A stretch of DNA of 16,050 nucleotides from Oscillospiraceae bacterium (GCA_902774165.1 CACYHJ010000094.1:1-16050); one strand, 5' to 3'; shown: positions 7,668 to 15,358, counted from the first letter of the stretch. Numbers and translations: made by a program. Notes: generated by a model from the sequence alone, not told the origin.

Positions 7668-7703
7668 ATAATTTCACACGAACGCGCACAGGCAAAAAAA
7701 ATG

Positions 7704-7739
7704 AAAAAAGCCGGGGTCTGAGCCGCCTCGGCTTTTTTT
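7704..7739. terminator. Bidirectional terminator between convergent genes
   Basis: AAAAAAGCCG (7704-7713) pairs with CGGCTTTTTT (from 7729), giving a T run on each strand. It lies between the plus-strand 814-aa gene and the minus-strand acyltransferase operon, whose stop is 22 bases away. Confidence 0.75.
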
Positions 7740-7761
7740 GCGTTCTCCGGTCTGTGAACGG

Positions 7762-9126
7762 TTAACGCCCGATTCTTTTCAATCTCGAAAAATCCAGTTT
7801 ATTCTGCGCGACGAAGCCCAGATCGGAGACCTTCGGGTCCAGCCCGTGCCGGGTCAACGTCTGCCGCAGCGCGTTGACCAGGGTCATATCGTCGCTTTTC
7901 ATGCTGACCTGAATGATCAGCGAATCCCGGTGGGCGTAGACGTTGATCGCCCGTTCCATCGAAAGCATGCCGGGCGAAACGCCGTCGAGCAGCACCCGCG
8001 AGATAATGTTGTTGCCCACGCGGCCGGGATAGGTCAGGAACAGCGTCATATTGTCCGCCTGCGCCTTCATCCCGTCGGGACCGGACAGCAGCTCGTTGGC
8101 CTTGTCCACGTCGCCCATCGCGTCCAGCTGCAGGCTCAGGTCATAGATAAACTGAAACATGGCGTTGACGTGACTTTTCGTCATCTGCTTTTTCTGCGAC
8201 TGCTTGATCTTGGCGCAGATGTTCTCCGTGGGCATTGCCAGGTCCTCTTTCGTCAGCGGCAGCATGCAGTCGTATGCCATATTGCACAGCGTGTTCGTAT
8301 GGCCGAAGAATTTGCGGGCGTCCACCGGGGTGTTGATGGAGATCACCTTGTCGCCGATCTCATACGCGCTGTTGATCGCCTCCGCCGCATACGCCGCCAG
8401 CAGCGGCGCAAAGGAGGTATGGGCTTCCCTCGTCTTTTGCAGGAACGCGCCGTTGGAGATCTCAAGGTTGACGATCCGGTTGGTCATTTCCTCTTTATTG
8501 TATACTTCTTCGGGCATCCGGTAGAGCGTCCCCGGCTCGATCAGCTGGACAAACTCCCCCTCTCCCTTGAATTTCATCACGGAATCATACCGCTCGACGT
8601 CGTCCATGGCGTCAAACAGCTCCCGGTTCATGCGCACGCCGTAAGCCCCCAGCAGCTTCGGGCTGACCAGATACAGAAACGGGAAGGAATACCGGGCGTA
8701 GCGCCACAGAACGGAGATGATATAGGAAATCATGCCCCGCGCGTCGGTCATGCCGTGGAACATCGAAAAGGTGATATGCCGCTCCCCCACAAGAAACAGG
8801 AACAGATATCCGTTGGTGCCGTCCTCGCCGTCGGAGCCGAAATACCGGCGCCCGTTATCGTCGTCGGTGATGCGCACCGGCTTGAAATTTTCCTCATAGC
8901 AGATCCTGCCGCCGCACAGCACCGGCCGGACCTTGAATTCGGGATAATCCTCCAACGCCTCGTTTGCCGCCCGCTGCAGCCGCGCCCGGTTCAGACGCTG
9001 CTTGAGATCGAACCGGCAGCGGATATCAAAGGTATTCGTGCCGCCGTAGAGGGCGTAAAAAATCGTATCGTACCGGCCGCCGGGCCGAAGGCCGTTTTTG
9101 CGGTAGAAATCTTCGTTTTCAGCCAT
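7762..9126 (-). CDS. HxxxD acyltransferase, condensation-domain-like, second copy (454 aa)
   Basis: This protein resembles the CoA-dependent/condensation acyltransferase superfamily (chloramphenicol acetyltransferase, NRPS condensation, alcohol acetyltransferase, PapA). FHGMTDARG supplies the active-site HxxxD (His124, Asp128) after a beta strand (ERHITFSM), at the position usual for the N-terminal lobe. NTFDIRCRFDLKQRLN with LQRAANEAL is the usual acceptor-tunnel start. A conserved late segment, LTYPGRVGNN to INVYAHRDSLIIQVS, corresponds to the C-terminal lobe. It is soluble, with no signal peptide or carrier domain. Its ATG lies inside the last codons of the upstream paralogue (8-base overlap ATGGCTGA) behind GAAGAAGGGG, so translation is coupled. 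Donor and acceptor are unknown. It might form a heterodimer with the upstream copy (inference). Confidence 0.7.
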   Translation of the reverse strand: MAENEDFYRKNGLRPGGRYDTIFYALYGGTNTFDIRCRFDLKQRLNRARLQRAANEALEDYPEFKVRPVLCGGRICYEENFKPVRITDDDNGRRYFGSDGEDGTNGYLFLFLVGERHITFSMFHGMTDARGMISYIISVLWRYARYSFPFLYLVSPKLLGAYGVRMNRELFDAMDDVERYDSVMKFKGEGEFVQLIEPGTLYRMPEEVYNKEEMTNRIVNLEISNGAFLQKTREAHTSFAPLLAAYAAEAINSAYEIGDKVISINTPVDARKFFGHTNTLCNMAYDCMLPLTKEDLAMPTENICAKIKQSQKKQMTKSHVNAMFQFIYDLSLQLDAMGDVDKANELLSGPDGMKAQADNMTLFLTYPGRVGNNIISRVLLDGVSPGMLSMERAINVYAHRDSLIIQVSMKSDDMTLVNALRQTLTRHGLDPKVSDLGFVAQNKLDFSRLKRIGR

Positions 9127-10522
9127 TGTTTTCCCCTTCTTCCGCCGCGGCCTTCGGCGCGCCGACGGTCTTGAGCCGGTGCAGATCCATCACGTTCTGC
9201 CGGACTCTGCCCATATCGTACATCTTCGGGTCGAACCCGTGCCGGATCAGCGTTTTGCGCAGCGCGTTCACAAGGGTGGTGTCGTCGCTCTTCTGGCTGA
9301 CCTGAATGATCAGAGAATCCCGGTGGGCGTAGACGTTAATCGCCCGCTCCATTGCCAGCATCCCCGGCGTAACGCCGTTGAGCAGCACCCTTGAAACGGG
9401 ATTGTTGCCCACTCTGCCGGGATAGGTCAGGAAGATCGTGCCGTTCTCCGTCAGGCCCTTCAGCCCGTCGGGACCGGTCAGGAAATCGTTGACCGATACG
9501 ATATCGCCCATGCCGTCGATATCATTGCACTGGCCGAGGATAAACCGGAACATCGCCCGCACGTGGTCCTCGGTGATCTGCTTTTTCATGTCGGCGCGCA
9601 GCCTTGCACACAGATTCTGCAGCGGCATGCCCAGATCCGCCTTTGTGACGGGCAGCGGGCAGTTATACGCCATATTGCCCAGCGACGGCGTCGGGCAGAC
9701 GCGGCGGGAATCCACGGTGGTGATTACCGAGATCGTCCGATCGCCGATCTCATAGGCGCTGTCGATCGCCTGCGCGGCATACGCCGCCAGCAGCGGCGCG
9801 AACGACGTGTTCAGCTGCTTCGCCCGCCGGGAAAACGCCTCGTTGGATATTTCAAGGTTGATCAGGCGGCAGCTCACGTCCGCCTTGTTGAACTCTTCCG
9901 GCGGAAGATGGTACAGCGTCGATTCATCAAACACCGTCACGAATTCCCCGTCGCCGGCGAATCTCGTCAGCGGGTCGTAGCGCTCCGTATCGGACATTTC
10001 CGGAATCGACTTCGCGTCAGAGCGCAGACCGAATTTGTCAAAGGCGTGGGTACGGATAAAGCGCATCGGCGGAAGCGCCAGCTTGACGTATTCCCACATC
10101 ACCGACGCGATATAGGCGATCATGCCGTGGGCGTCCGTCAGGCCGTGATACAGCGAAAACGTCAGATGCCGCTCGCCGCACAGGAAGACAAACAGGTAGC
10201 CGTTGGTGCCGTCCGCGCCGTCGGTGCCGAAATAAAGGGTTTCGTTGTCGTCGTCCCGCAGGCACACGGGCTTGAAATTTTCTTCATAAAACACTCTGCC
10301 GTCTTTGATGACGGGACGGACCTTGAACTCGGGATACGCCAGCAGCGCATTATCCGCCGCCCGCTGCAGCTTTGAGCGGTTCAGCCGCTGCTTGAAGTCG
10401 AACCGGACGCGGATATCAAAGGTGGACGTGCCCGCGTAAGCGCCGTAAAAAATCGCGTCGTAACGCGCGCCGGGCCGCAGCCCGTTCTCAAACGCAAAGG
10501 ACCGCTCGGGAAAATCTGCCAT
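9119..10522 (-). CDS. HxxxD acyltransferase, condensation-domain-like, first copy (467 aa)
   Basis: Start chosen at 10522, where GGAGGGTGAGG stands just upstream; an ATG ten codons earlier has no ribosome-binding site. The protein is clearly homologous to the 454-aa product over its whole length (shared NGLRPG, FDIR, EENFKPV, DGTNGYLF, LTYPGRVGNN, AINVYAHRDSLIIQVS). Its active-site motif is YHGLTDAHG (His126, Asp130). The family transfers acyl groups from CoA or a carrier protein to alcohols, amines or sugars. No carrier protein, synthase or glycosyltransferase lies in the two-gene operon to indicate the substrate. It ends with a short Ala/Glu-rich tail missing from the second copy. Transcription starts from the promoter at 10595-10623. 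Fold assignment is moderately confident; the reaction is not known. Confidence 0.7.
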   Translation of the reverse strand: MADFPERSFAFENGLRPGARYDAIFYGAYAGTSTFDIRVRFDFKQRLNRSKLQRAADNALLAYPEFKVRPVIKDGRVFYEENFKPVCLRDDDNETLYFGTDGADGTNGYLFVFLCGERHLTFSLYHGLTDAHGMIAYIASVMWEYVKLALPPMRFIRTHAFDKFGLRSDAKSIPEMSDTERYDPLTRFAGDGEFVTVFDESTLYHLPPEEFNKADVSCRLINLEISNEAFSRRAKQLNTSFAPLLAAYAAQAIDSAYEIGDRTISVITTVDSRRVCPTPSLGNMAYNCPLPVTKADLGMPLQNLCARLRADMKKQITEDHVRAMFRFILGQCNDIDGMGDIVSVNDFLTGPDGLKGLTENGTIFLTYPGRVGNNPVSRVLLNGVTPGMLAMERAINVYAHRDSLIIQVSQKSDDTTLVNALRKTLIRHGFDPKMYDMGRVRQNVMDLHRLKTVGAPKAAAEEGENNG

Positions 10523-10594
10523 ATACCTCACCCTCCGAAGCTGCAAATTCATTCAGGACAGGGGTTTTAAAATCCCCCCTCGTTTTATAATTTT

Positions 10595-10623
10595 ATTGTA
10601 TCATTTTACCGCAGGGATTGCAA
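10595..10623 (-). promoter_or_regulatory. Promoter of the acyltransferase pair
   Basis: On the minus strand TTGCAA (10618-10623) and TACAAT (10595-10600) are separated by exactly 17 bases, about 75 bases before the chosen start codon. The leader contains the near-palindrome GGGGATTTTAAAACCCC (10561-10577), which might be an operator. Confidence 0.75.
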
Positions 10624-10678
10624 GCGTAGATATTAAACCTTATGACGATTTTTCAACAAATGTCGACTATCTGAGGGC

Positions 10679-10710
10679 AAAAAATCCAGCCGCCGGTTTC
10701 CCGACGGCTG
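10679..10710 (-). terminator. Terminator of pnp
   Basis: Minus strand CAGCCGTCGG, loop GAAA, CCGGCGGCTG, then GATTTTTTG. This ten-pair stem with a GNRA tetraloop and a U tract lies 30 bases after the pnp stop codon. Confidence 0.9.
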
Positions 10711-10741
10711 TCTGTTAAGATCCTTACTTCAATCAAGCGAT

Positions 10742-12946
10742 TCAGTTTTCGCGTCTTCTGCGGTCGCCGCCTCTGCCGCCTCTGCCGCCGTCTCTGCGGT
10801 CCTTGCGGGGCGCGCGGGGCTCGGGCTTGTAATCGGGGTCAGGGGTCAGGCCCTGCGCCTCGATCAGCGCGTCGCGGCGGGAGAAGTTGAGTCTGCCCTG
10901 ATCGTCGACGGGAAGCACCTTCACGAGAATCGTATCGCCCACGGCGACGCAGTCCTCGACCTTCTCAACGCGCTTGACGTCCAGCTGGCTGACGTGCACC
11001 ATGCCCTCAACGCCGGGAGCGATCTCAACGAACGCGCCGAAGGAGAGGAGCCTTGTGACGACGCCGGTGTAGATCGCGCCCACCTCGGGACCCTTTGCGA
11101 TGGTCTCGATGATGGCGACGGCCTTCTGGGCGTTCTCAAGATCGGTGGAGGAAACGAAGACGTTGCCGTCCTCCTCAACGTCGATCTTGCAGTCGCACTC
11201 GGCGCAGATCTTCTGGATAACCTTGCCCTGCTTGCCGATCACGTCGCCGATCTTCTCGGGATCGATCTTGGTGTTGAGCATCTTGGGCGCCCACTTGGAC
11301 AGCTCCGCTCTGGGCTCGGCGATCACGGGCAGCATGACCTCGTCGAGAATATAGTTTCTTGCCTTGTGGGTCTTGTAAATGGCCTCGCGGATGATCGCGG
11401 GGGTCAGGCCGTGGACCTTGGTATCCATCTGAATGGCAGTGATGCCCTCTTTGGTGCCGGCGACCTTGAAGTCCATATCGCCGAAGAAGTCCTCAAGCCC
11501 CTGAATGTCGACCATGGTGATGAAGCGGTCGCCCTCGGTCACAAGACCGCAGGAGATGCCCGCCACGGGCGCCTTGATCGGCACGCCGGCCGCCATCAGC
11601 GCAAGGGTGGAGCCGCAGACGGAGCCCTGAGAGGTGGAGCCGTTGGAGGACAGAACCTCGGAGACCACGCGGATCGTGTAGGGGAACTCCTCGATGGAGG
11701 GAATCACGGGCAGCAGCGCTCTTTCCGCAAGGGCGCCGTGACCGATCTCGCGTCTGCCGGGGCCGCGCGCGGGCTTGGTCTCGCCGACGGAGTAGGACGG
11801 GAAGTTATAGTGGTGGATATACCGTTTGGTATCCTCGTTGTCGATGCCGTCCAGGTTCTGGGCGTCGCCGCTGGAGCCGAGAGTCACAACGGAGAGCACC
11901 TGGGTCTGGCCGCGGGTGAACATGCCGGAGCCGTGAACTCTGGTGAGCAGGTCGACCTGGGCGTTCAGCGGGCGGATATCGTCAAGGCCTCTGCCGTCCA
12001 CGCGCTTGCCTTCGTCCAGCAGCCAGCGGCGCACAACGTATTTCTGCGTTTTGTAAATGCAGTCGTCGATCTTCTCGATCACGTCGGCGTATTCCTCGTC
12101 GAACCGCTCGTGGACCTTCTCATAGACGGGCTTCAGGCGCTCGTCGCGCACACGCTTGTCGTCGGTATCGAGGGCAGCCTTCACGTCGTCGATGCAGAAG
12201 GCCTTGATGGCCTCATACATCTCGGGATCGGGATCGTTGGAGGGGAAGTCGATCTTCGGCTTGCCAACCTCGGCGACGATGCCGTTGATGAACTCGACCA
12301 TTTTCTTATTCTCTTCATGGGCGGCAAGGATGCCGTCGATCATGGTATCGTCGTCGACCTCTTTCGCGCCGGCCTCGACCATCGCGATCAGGTCCGCGGT
12401 GGAAGCGACGGTGACCGCCATCTGAGAAACCTCACGCTGCTCCTCGGTGGGATTGAAGACGTATTCGCCGTCGATCAGACCGACGGAAATACCCGCGACG
12501 GGGCCGGCCCACGGGATCTCGGAGATCGCAAGCGCGATCGAAACGCCGTTCATCGCGGCAATCTCGGGCAGGCAGTCGGGATCGACGGACATGACCGTCG
12601 CCACGACGCTGACGTCGTTTCTCATATCCTTCGGGAACAGGGGACGGATCGGACGGTCGATCACACGGGAGGCAAGGACCGCCTTTTCACTGGCTCTGCC
12701 CTCACGGCGCTGGAAGGAGCCGGGGATCTTACCTACGGAATAAAGCTTTTCCTCAAAGTCGACGGAGAGGGGGAAGAAGTCGATGCCCTCTCTGGGCTGC
12801 GCGGACATGGTGGCGGTGCAAAGGATCTCGGTCTCGCCGTAGCGGACAAGGCAGGAACCGTTGGCAAGCTGCGCCATTTTGCCGGTCTCTACCACGAAGG
12901 GTCTGCCGGCAAGGGTGGTTTCGAATTTTCTGAATTCCTCAAACAT
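10742..12946 (-). CDS. pnp: Polyribonucleotide nucleotidyltransferase (PNPase)
   Basis: PNPase degrades RNA 3' to 5' by phosphorolysis as a ring-shaped trimer. The 734-aa product has all parts in order: first RNase PH domain (about 1-140, from FRKFETTLAGRPFVVETGKM), helical linker (about 230-310), and second RNase PH domain with the catalytic set (GSTSQGSVCGS; DIQGLEDFFGDMDFKVAGT holding both metal-binding Asp). A KH domain (GDVIGKQGKVI), an S1 domain (GAIYTGVVTRLLSFGAFVEI) and an Arg/Gly-rich end (RDGGRGGRGGDRRRREN) follow. The start at 12946 is preceded by AAAGGAAAGG; 20 further upstream codons are open but do not match the family. It lies downstream of rpsO, the usual bacterial order, separated by a terminator that probably leaks. 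A leader hairpin touches its ribosome-binding site. Confidence 0.97.
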   Translation of the reverse strand: MFEEFRKFETTLAGRPFVVETGKMAQLANGSCLVRYGETEILCTATMSAQPREGIDFFPLSVDFEEKLYSVGKIPGSFQRREGRASEKAVLASRVIDRPIRPLFPKDMRNDVSVVATVMSVDPDCLPEIAAMNGVSIALAISEIPWAGPVAGISVGLIDGEYVFNPTEEQREVSQMAVTVASTADLIAMVEAGAKEVDDDTMIDGILAAHEENKKMVEFINGIVAEVGKPKIDFPSNDPDPEMYEAIKAFCIDDVKAALDTDDKRVRDERLKPVYEKVHERFDEEYADVIEKIDDCIYKTQKYVVRRWLLDEGKRVDGRGLDDIRPLNAQVDLLTRVHGSGMFTRGQTQVLSVVTLGSSGDAQNLDGIDNEDTKRYIHHYNFPSYSVGETKPARGPGRREIGHGALAERALLPVIPSIEEFPYTIRVVSEVLSSNGSTSQGSVCGSTLALMAAGVPIKAPVAGISCGLVTEGDRFITMVDIQGLEDFFGDMDFKVAGTKEGITAIQMDTKVHGLTPAIIREAIYKTHKARNYILDEVMLPVIAEPRAELSKWAPKMLNTKIDPEKIGDVIGKQGKVIQKICAECDCKIDVEEDGNVFVSSTDLENAQKAVAIIETIAKGPEVGAIYTGVVTRLLSFGAFVEIAPGVEGMVHVSQLDVKRVEKVEDCVAVGDTILVKVLPVDDQGRLNFSRRDALIEAQGLTPDPDYKPEPRAPRKDRRDGGRGGRGGDRRRREN

Positions 12947-12949
12947 TCT

Positions 12950-12998
12950 GTTAAAACCTTTCCTTTCAAAACTTTTTATTTCAACGGAGGGTTTTAAC
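12950..12998 (-). promoter_or_regulatory. Inverted repeat enclosing the pnp ribosome-binding site
   Basis: Minus strand GTTAAAACC (12990-12998) and GGTTTTAAC (12950-12958) are exact complements. The proximal arm contains the last GG of the AAAGGAAAGG Shine-Dalgarno and ends three bases before the ATG. Folding would mask the site, so it is a plausible translational control element. Confidence 0.45.
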
Positions 12999-13011
12999 AA
13001 TAACACAAAGT

Positions 13012-13027
13012 CTTTTCGCGCGAAAAG
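13012..13027. repeat. Perfect 16-bp palindrome in the rpsO-pnp interval
   Basis: CTTTTCGCGCGAAAAG reads the same on both strands. It lies in the pnp leader region, 66 bases before the start codon, and may be a protein site or part of an RNA processing structure. Confidence 0.5.
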
Positions 13028-13076
13028 GCTCTCTGTTAACTGCTAAAACCGGATCCGTTTTTTCACTTTTCATTTC

Positions 13077-13110
13077 AAAAAGCGGCAAAGCCGCGTGGGA
13101 TTTGCCGCTT
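13077..13110 (-). terminator. Terminator/attenuator between rpsO and pnp
   Basis: Minus strand AGCGGCAAA (13101-13109) and TTTGCCGCT (13081-13089) form a nine-base stem followed by a TTTT run (13077-13080). It starts 11 bases after the rpsO stop. As pnp follows on the same strand with no clear own promoter, partial read-through is likely. Confidence 0.85.
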
Positions 13111-13120
13111 CTTTGAACAA

Positions 13121-13384
13121 TTACTTACGCAGTCCGAGTCTTGCGATGATGGAACGGTATCTTTCGATGTCGTTCTTCTGGAGATACGCGAGAAGGTTTC
13201 TTCTGTGACCGACCATTTTCAAAAGGCCGCGGCGGGAATGATGGTCCTTCTTGTTGGTGCGAAGGTGCTCGGTCAGGTTGTTGATGCGCTCGGTAAGAAG
13301 AGCGATCTGAACCTCGGGAGAACCGGTATCGCCCTCATGGATCGCGTAGGTCTTGATGATCTCGGTTTTTCTCTCAGCAGTCAT
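13121..13384 (-). CDS. rpsO: 30S ribosomal protein S15
   Basis: The 87-aa product is a full-length S15, which binds the central domain of 16S rRNA early in small-subunit assembly. Diagnostic segments are YAIHEGDTGSPEVQIALLTE, INNLTEHLRTNKKDHHSRRG, LLKMVGHRRNLLAYL and the end RYRSIIARLGLRK. The open frame extends 35 codons upstream, but the start at 13384 gives the family length and follows GAGGTG by about seven bases. It is transcribed from a strong promoter at 13488-13516 with a leader of about 100 bases, and is followed by an attenuator-like terminator and pnp. S15 commonly represses its own mRNA; whether it does so here cannot be read directly. Confidence 0.98.
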   Translation of the reverse strand: MTAERKTEIIKTYAIHEGDTGSPEVQIALLTERINNLTEHLRTNKKDHHSRRGLLKMVGHRRNLLAYLQKNDIERYRSIIARLGLRK

Positions 13385-13481
13385 GTCTTTCACCTCATTA
13401 TAATTATTTGCGTAAGCCTCAGGCAAGGGACAGGTGAACACCGCCTGGCGGTTTGCGCCGATGCCCGGGAACTTCGCAGCA
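13385..13481 (-). promoter_or_regulatory. rpsO 5' leader, possible S15 autoregulatory RNA
   Basis: Nearly 100 untranslated bases separate the start site from rpsO. They contain short hairpins, for example ACCGC-CAG-GCGGT on the minus strand, followed by GCCTGAGGC. Leaders of rpsO often bind S15 in other bacteria; that role is inferred from position only. Confidence 0.3.
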
Positions 13482-13487
13482 AAAAGC

Positions 13488-13516
13488 ATTATACCATACT
13501 TATTCTTATTTGTAAA
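13488..13516 (-). promoter_or_regulatory. rpsO promoter
   Basis: Minus strand TTTACA (13511-13516), 17 bases, TATAAT (13488-13493). The -10 is perfect and in a TATGG context, as expected of a highly expressed ribosomal-protein gene. Confidence 0.9.
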
Positions 13517-13524
13517 GTCTTTTT

Positions 13525-13796
13525 TATGTGCTTTTTCACATGGCGATTTCAGATCGTCAGTTTTTTGATCTTTTTGCGCTCCGGAAACAGTCCGTTTTGC
13601 CTCCGGCCCGGCTTACGGCGCACAATAATTCAATGCACCGGTCTGTTCCTCATACATAATAAGCCGAAACCCGCCGTCATTCAGCGATTTTCGGCTTGGC
13701 GCATACAAGTACTCATCAAGGGCACTTTGATTTAAACACATCGGGAATGATCGCACACCGGAATGCAGACCGTATTCGGCACTTCAAGGCTTCAGA
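13525..13796. other. Intergenic stretch between the IspD-like gene and rpsO
   Basis: No convincing gene is seen in these 272 bases. One stem-loop is clear: AAGCCGAAA (13661-13669) with TTTCGGCTT (13689-13697) and a 19-base loop. On the minus strand it is followed by a weak TTATTATG, so it may end the rhaD operon. Short frames here have no supported start. Confidence 0.4.
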
Positions 13797-14513
13797 CTAC
13801 TTCAGCCAGCTCTCCTTTCGGGTATGCAGAAGCACATTGAAGAGCTTGAGATCTTCCGTTGTGGTTATTTTCAGATTTTCTTCTGATCCTTTTGAAAAAT
13901 AAATCTTTTCCCCCAACGCCTGCATCAGCGTACAGGTGGCAGTGGAGTTTTCGATTTTCTTCTTTGCAGCTTCCTCATGCGCCCACAGAAGTTTTTTCAG
14001 GTCATAAGTATGCGGCGTCTGCGTGCGATAAAGCTGTTCTCTTGGGATCGACTTATCAGATGACAGCCCGCCGTCTTCACTGAAGAATACCGCTTCAACG
14101 CAGGGAATCACCGTGACGGCGCTGCCGTGTTCTCTGTAAACGGCAAGGCTGTTTGAAATGATTTCCCCGGAGACAAGGCCGCGGTTCCCGTCATGAATCA
14201 TAATCGTAATATCATCTTCTCCCAGGCTGTTTCTGACGGCCATCAAGCCGTTTTTGATCGACTCCTGCCCGGTCGCGCCGCCCGGGACAATCCAACGAAG
14301 TTTTTTGATATTGAACTGCATGGCGTAAGCCTTGACGACGTCGATCCAGTTCGGCAGAGTAACGCAGACGATCGCATCAATGCCGGGGTGATTCTGAAAC
14401 GCTTCCAAGGTATAAACAATCAAAGGTTTGTTGTCGACATGAATAAACTGTTTTGGGATATCCTGTCCCATGCGCGAACCGATACCGGCCGCAGTGAGCA
14501 ACGCGATTACCAT
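13797..14513 (-). CDS. IspD/TarI-family cytidylyltransferase
   Basis: The 238-aa protein has the full IspD-like nucleotidyltransferase plan: CTP-binding LLTAAGIGSRMG (residues 5-16) with PKQF (Lys21), SIKNGL, the HDGNR loop (107-111), YRTQTPHTYD (162-171), and the C-terminal ENLKITTTEDL with Lys215. IspD makes CDP-methylerythritol for isoprenoids, and TarI makes CDP-ribitol for teichoic acids. The HDGNR loop differs from the usual HDAAR, and no ispF is nearby. Its partner is rhaD, 29 bases upstream on the same strand. This context argues for a sugar or polyol phosphate substrate rather than isoprenoid synthesis, but the substrate is not determined. AAAGAGGA precedes the ATG. Family is confident, specificity is open. 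Confidence 0.8.
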   Translation of the reverse strand: MVIALLTAAGIGSRMGQDIPKQFIHVDNKPLIVYTLEAFQNHPGIDAIVCVTLPNWIDVVKAYAMQFNIKKLRWIVPGGATGQESIKNGLMAVRNSLGEDDITIMIHDGNRGLVSGEIISNSLAVYREHGSAVTVIPCVEAVFFSEDGGLSSDKSIPREQLYRTQTPHTYDLKKLLWAHEEAAKKKIENSTATCTLMQALGEKIYFSKGSEENLKITTTEDLKLFNVLLHTRKESWLK

Positions 14514-14542
14514 TTCTCAAATCCTCTTTTCCTGAATAATTG

Positions 14543-15358
14543 TTATATATCCAAAAAATCCCGTCGGTAGCTGACACCGAAGGATTCGGCAAGCTCCCGC
14601 AGCTCTTCATCTTTTATCGTACCGATCCTCGGCATATGACAAGTGAGCATATATATCTGTGCAGCTTTTTCCACGGTTTCAATCAAGCCGAACACTTCAT
14701 CCATCGTTTTTCCGGCGCCGTAAATACCGTGCATCCCCCAGACCACAAGACGAAATGCCTCCATTTTTTTCGCTGTCGCCTCCCCGATTTCATTGGTACC
14801 GCAGAGCATCCAGGGCAGAACGCCGACGCCGTCCGGAAACACAACGATACACTCTGTACACATCTGCCAAAGCGTATGCGTCAGTTGCTTTTCATCCAAC
14901 ACATGTACATAATTCAATGCCAGTGTATAAGTCGGATGGCAATGCATCACAATACGGTTTTCCGGATCAACGGAAAGACGGGCGCAGTGACTCATCAGAT
15001 GCGCGGGCAATTCACTGGTGAATTGCCCACCGTCAGCATACCCCCATAGCAGTTCGGCAGTCGAGCCGTCCCCGGAAATACGAAAAATTCCGAGATTGTT
15101 TTCAGGATCCCGGTCGATATTCTTGAAGTATTTACCGGAACCCGTCACGAGAAATATCTTGCCGCTCAGCGCCCTTGCGTCGAAGCCGAGCGGAATTTTG
15201 CGTATAACACTTCCGGGGTCAAGAAAATCGGCGATTTCGTCTTGTTCCAACAAATAACTGATATTGCCTCCGTTTCGTTCATCCCAGCCAAGCCGGTACA
15301 TATTCGCGGAAACGGATCGCATTTCATTCAAAAACCGTGCTTCTGATATGTTTTTCAT
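14543..15358 (-). CDS. rhaD: L-rhamnulose-1-phosphate aldolase
   Basis: RhaD splits L-rhamnulose-1-phosphate into dihydroxyacetone phosphate and L-lactaldehyde, the last step of cytoplasmic rhamnose breakdown. The 271-aa product matches class II zinc aldolases of the RhaD type along its length: GWDERNGGNIS, FLVTGSGKYFKN, TSELPAH (Glu116), RIVMHCHPT (His139, His141), TECIVVFPDGVG and MHGIYG (His210). These supply the zinc ligands and catalytic Glu. The E. coli enzyme is about 274 aa. The start at 15358 follows CAGGAGGACA closely; 26 upstream in-frame codons lack family similarity. No rhamnose isomerase or kinase is present in the window, so the rest of the pathway must lie elsewhere. An IspD-like gene follows in the same operon. 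Upstream lies a promoter segment bounded by inverted repeats. Confidence 0.95.
   Translation of the reverse strand: MKNISEARFLNEMRSVSANMYRLGWDERNGGNISYLLEQDEIADFLDPGSVIRKIPLGFDARALSGKIFLVTGSGKYFKNIDRDPENNLGIFRISGDGSTAELLWGYADGGQFTSELPAHLMSHCARLSVDPENRIVMHCHPTYTLALNYVHVLDEKQLTHTLWQMCTECIVVFPDGVGVLPWMLCGTNEIGEATAKKMEAFRLVVWGMHGIYGAGKTMDEVFGLIETVEKAAQIYMLTCHMPRIGTIKDEELRELAESFGVSYRRDFLDI

Noticed and set aside
7738..9174. 478-codon plus-strand open frame opposite the acyltransferase gene
   Set aside because: Antisense shadow of a coding gene whose paralogue shows a similar shadow; no start signal and no recognisable domain.
10523..10552. Ten-codon N-terminal extension of the first acyltransferase
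   Set aside because: It covers the GGAGGGTGAGG ribosome-binding site of the internal ATG and is absent from the paralogue.
10561..10577. GGGGTTTTAAAATCCCC near-palindrome as a defined operator
   Set aside because: The symmetry is imperfect and there is only one copy; it is not enough to call a binding site.
10994..12997. 667-codon plus-strand open frame opposite pnp
   Set aside because: It is antisense to a clear PNPase, its translation is low-complexity (rich in Gly, Asp, Leu, His), and it has no ribosome-binding site. It results from codon bias on the other strand.
12947..13006. 20-codon N-terminal extension of pnp
   Set aside because: The Shine-Dalgarno fits the ATG at 12946 and PNPases begin at this point; the extension also overlaps the leader inverted repeat.
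13385..13489. 35-codon N-terminal extension of rpsO
   Set aside because: It starts within the -10 box of the promoter and S15 is normally 87-90 residues.
13661..13697. Stem-loop AAGCCGAAA/TTTCGGCTT as a firm terminator of the rhaD operon
   Set aside because: The loop is long and there is no proper T run on either strand, so it is only mentioned as possible.
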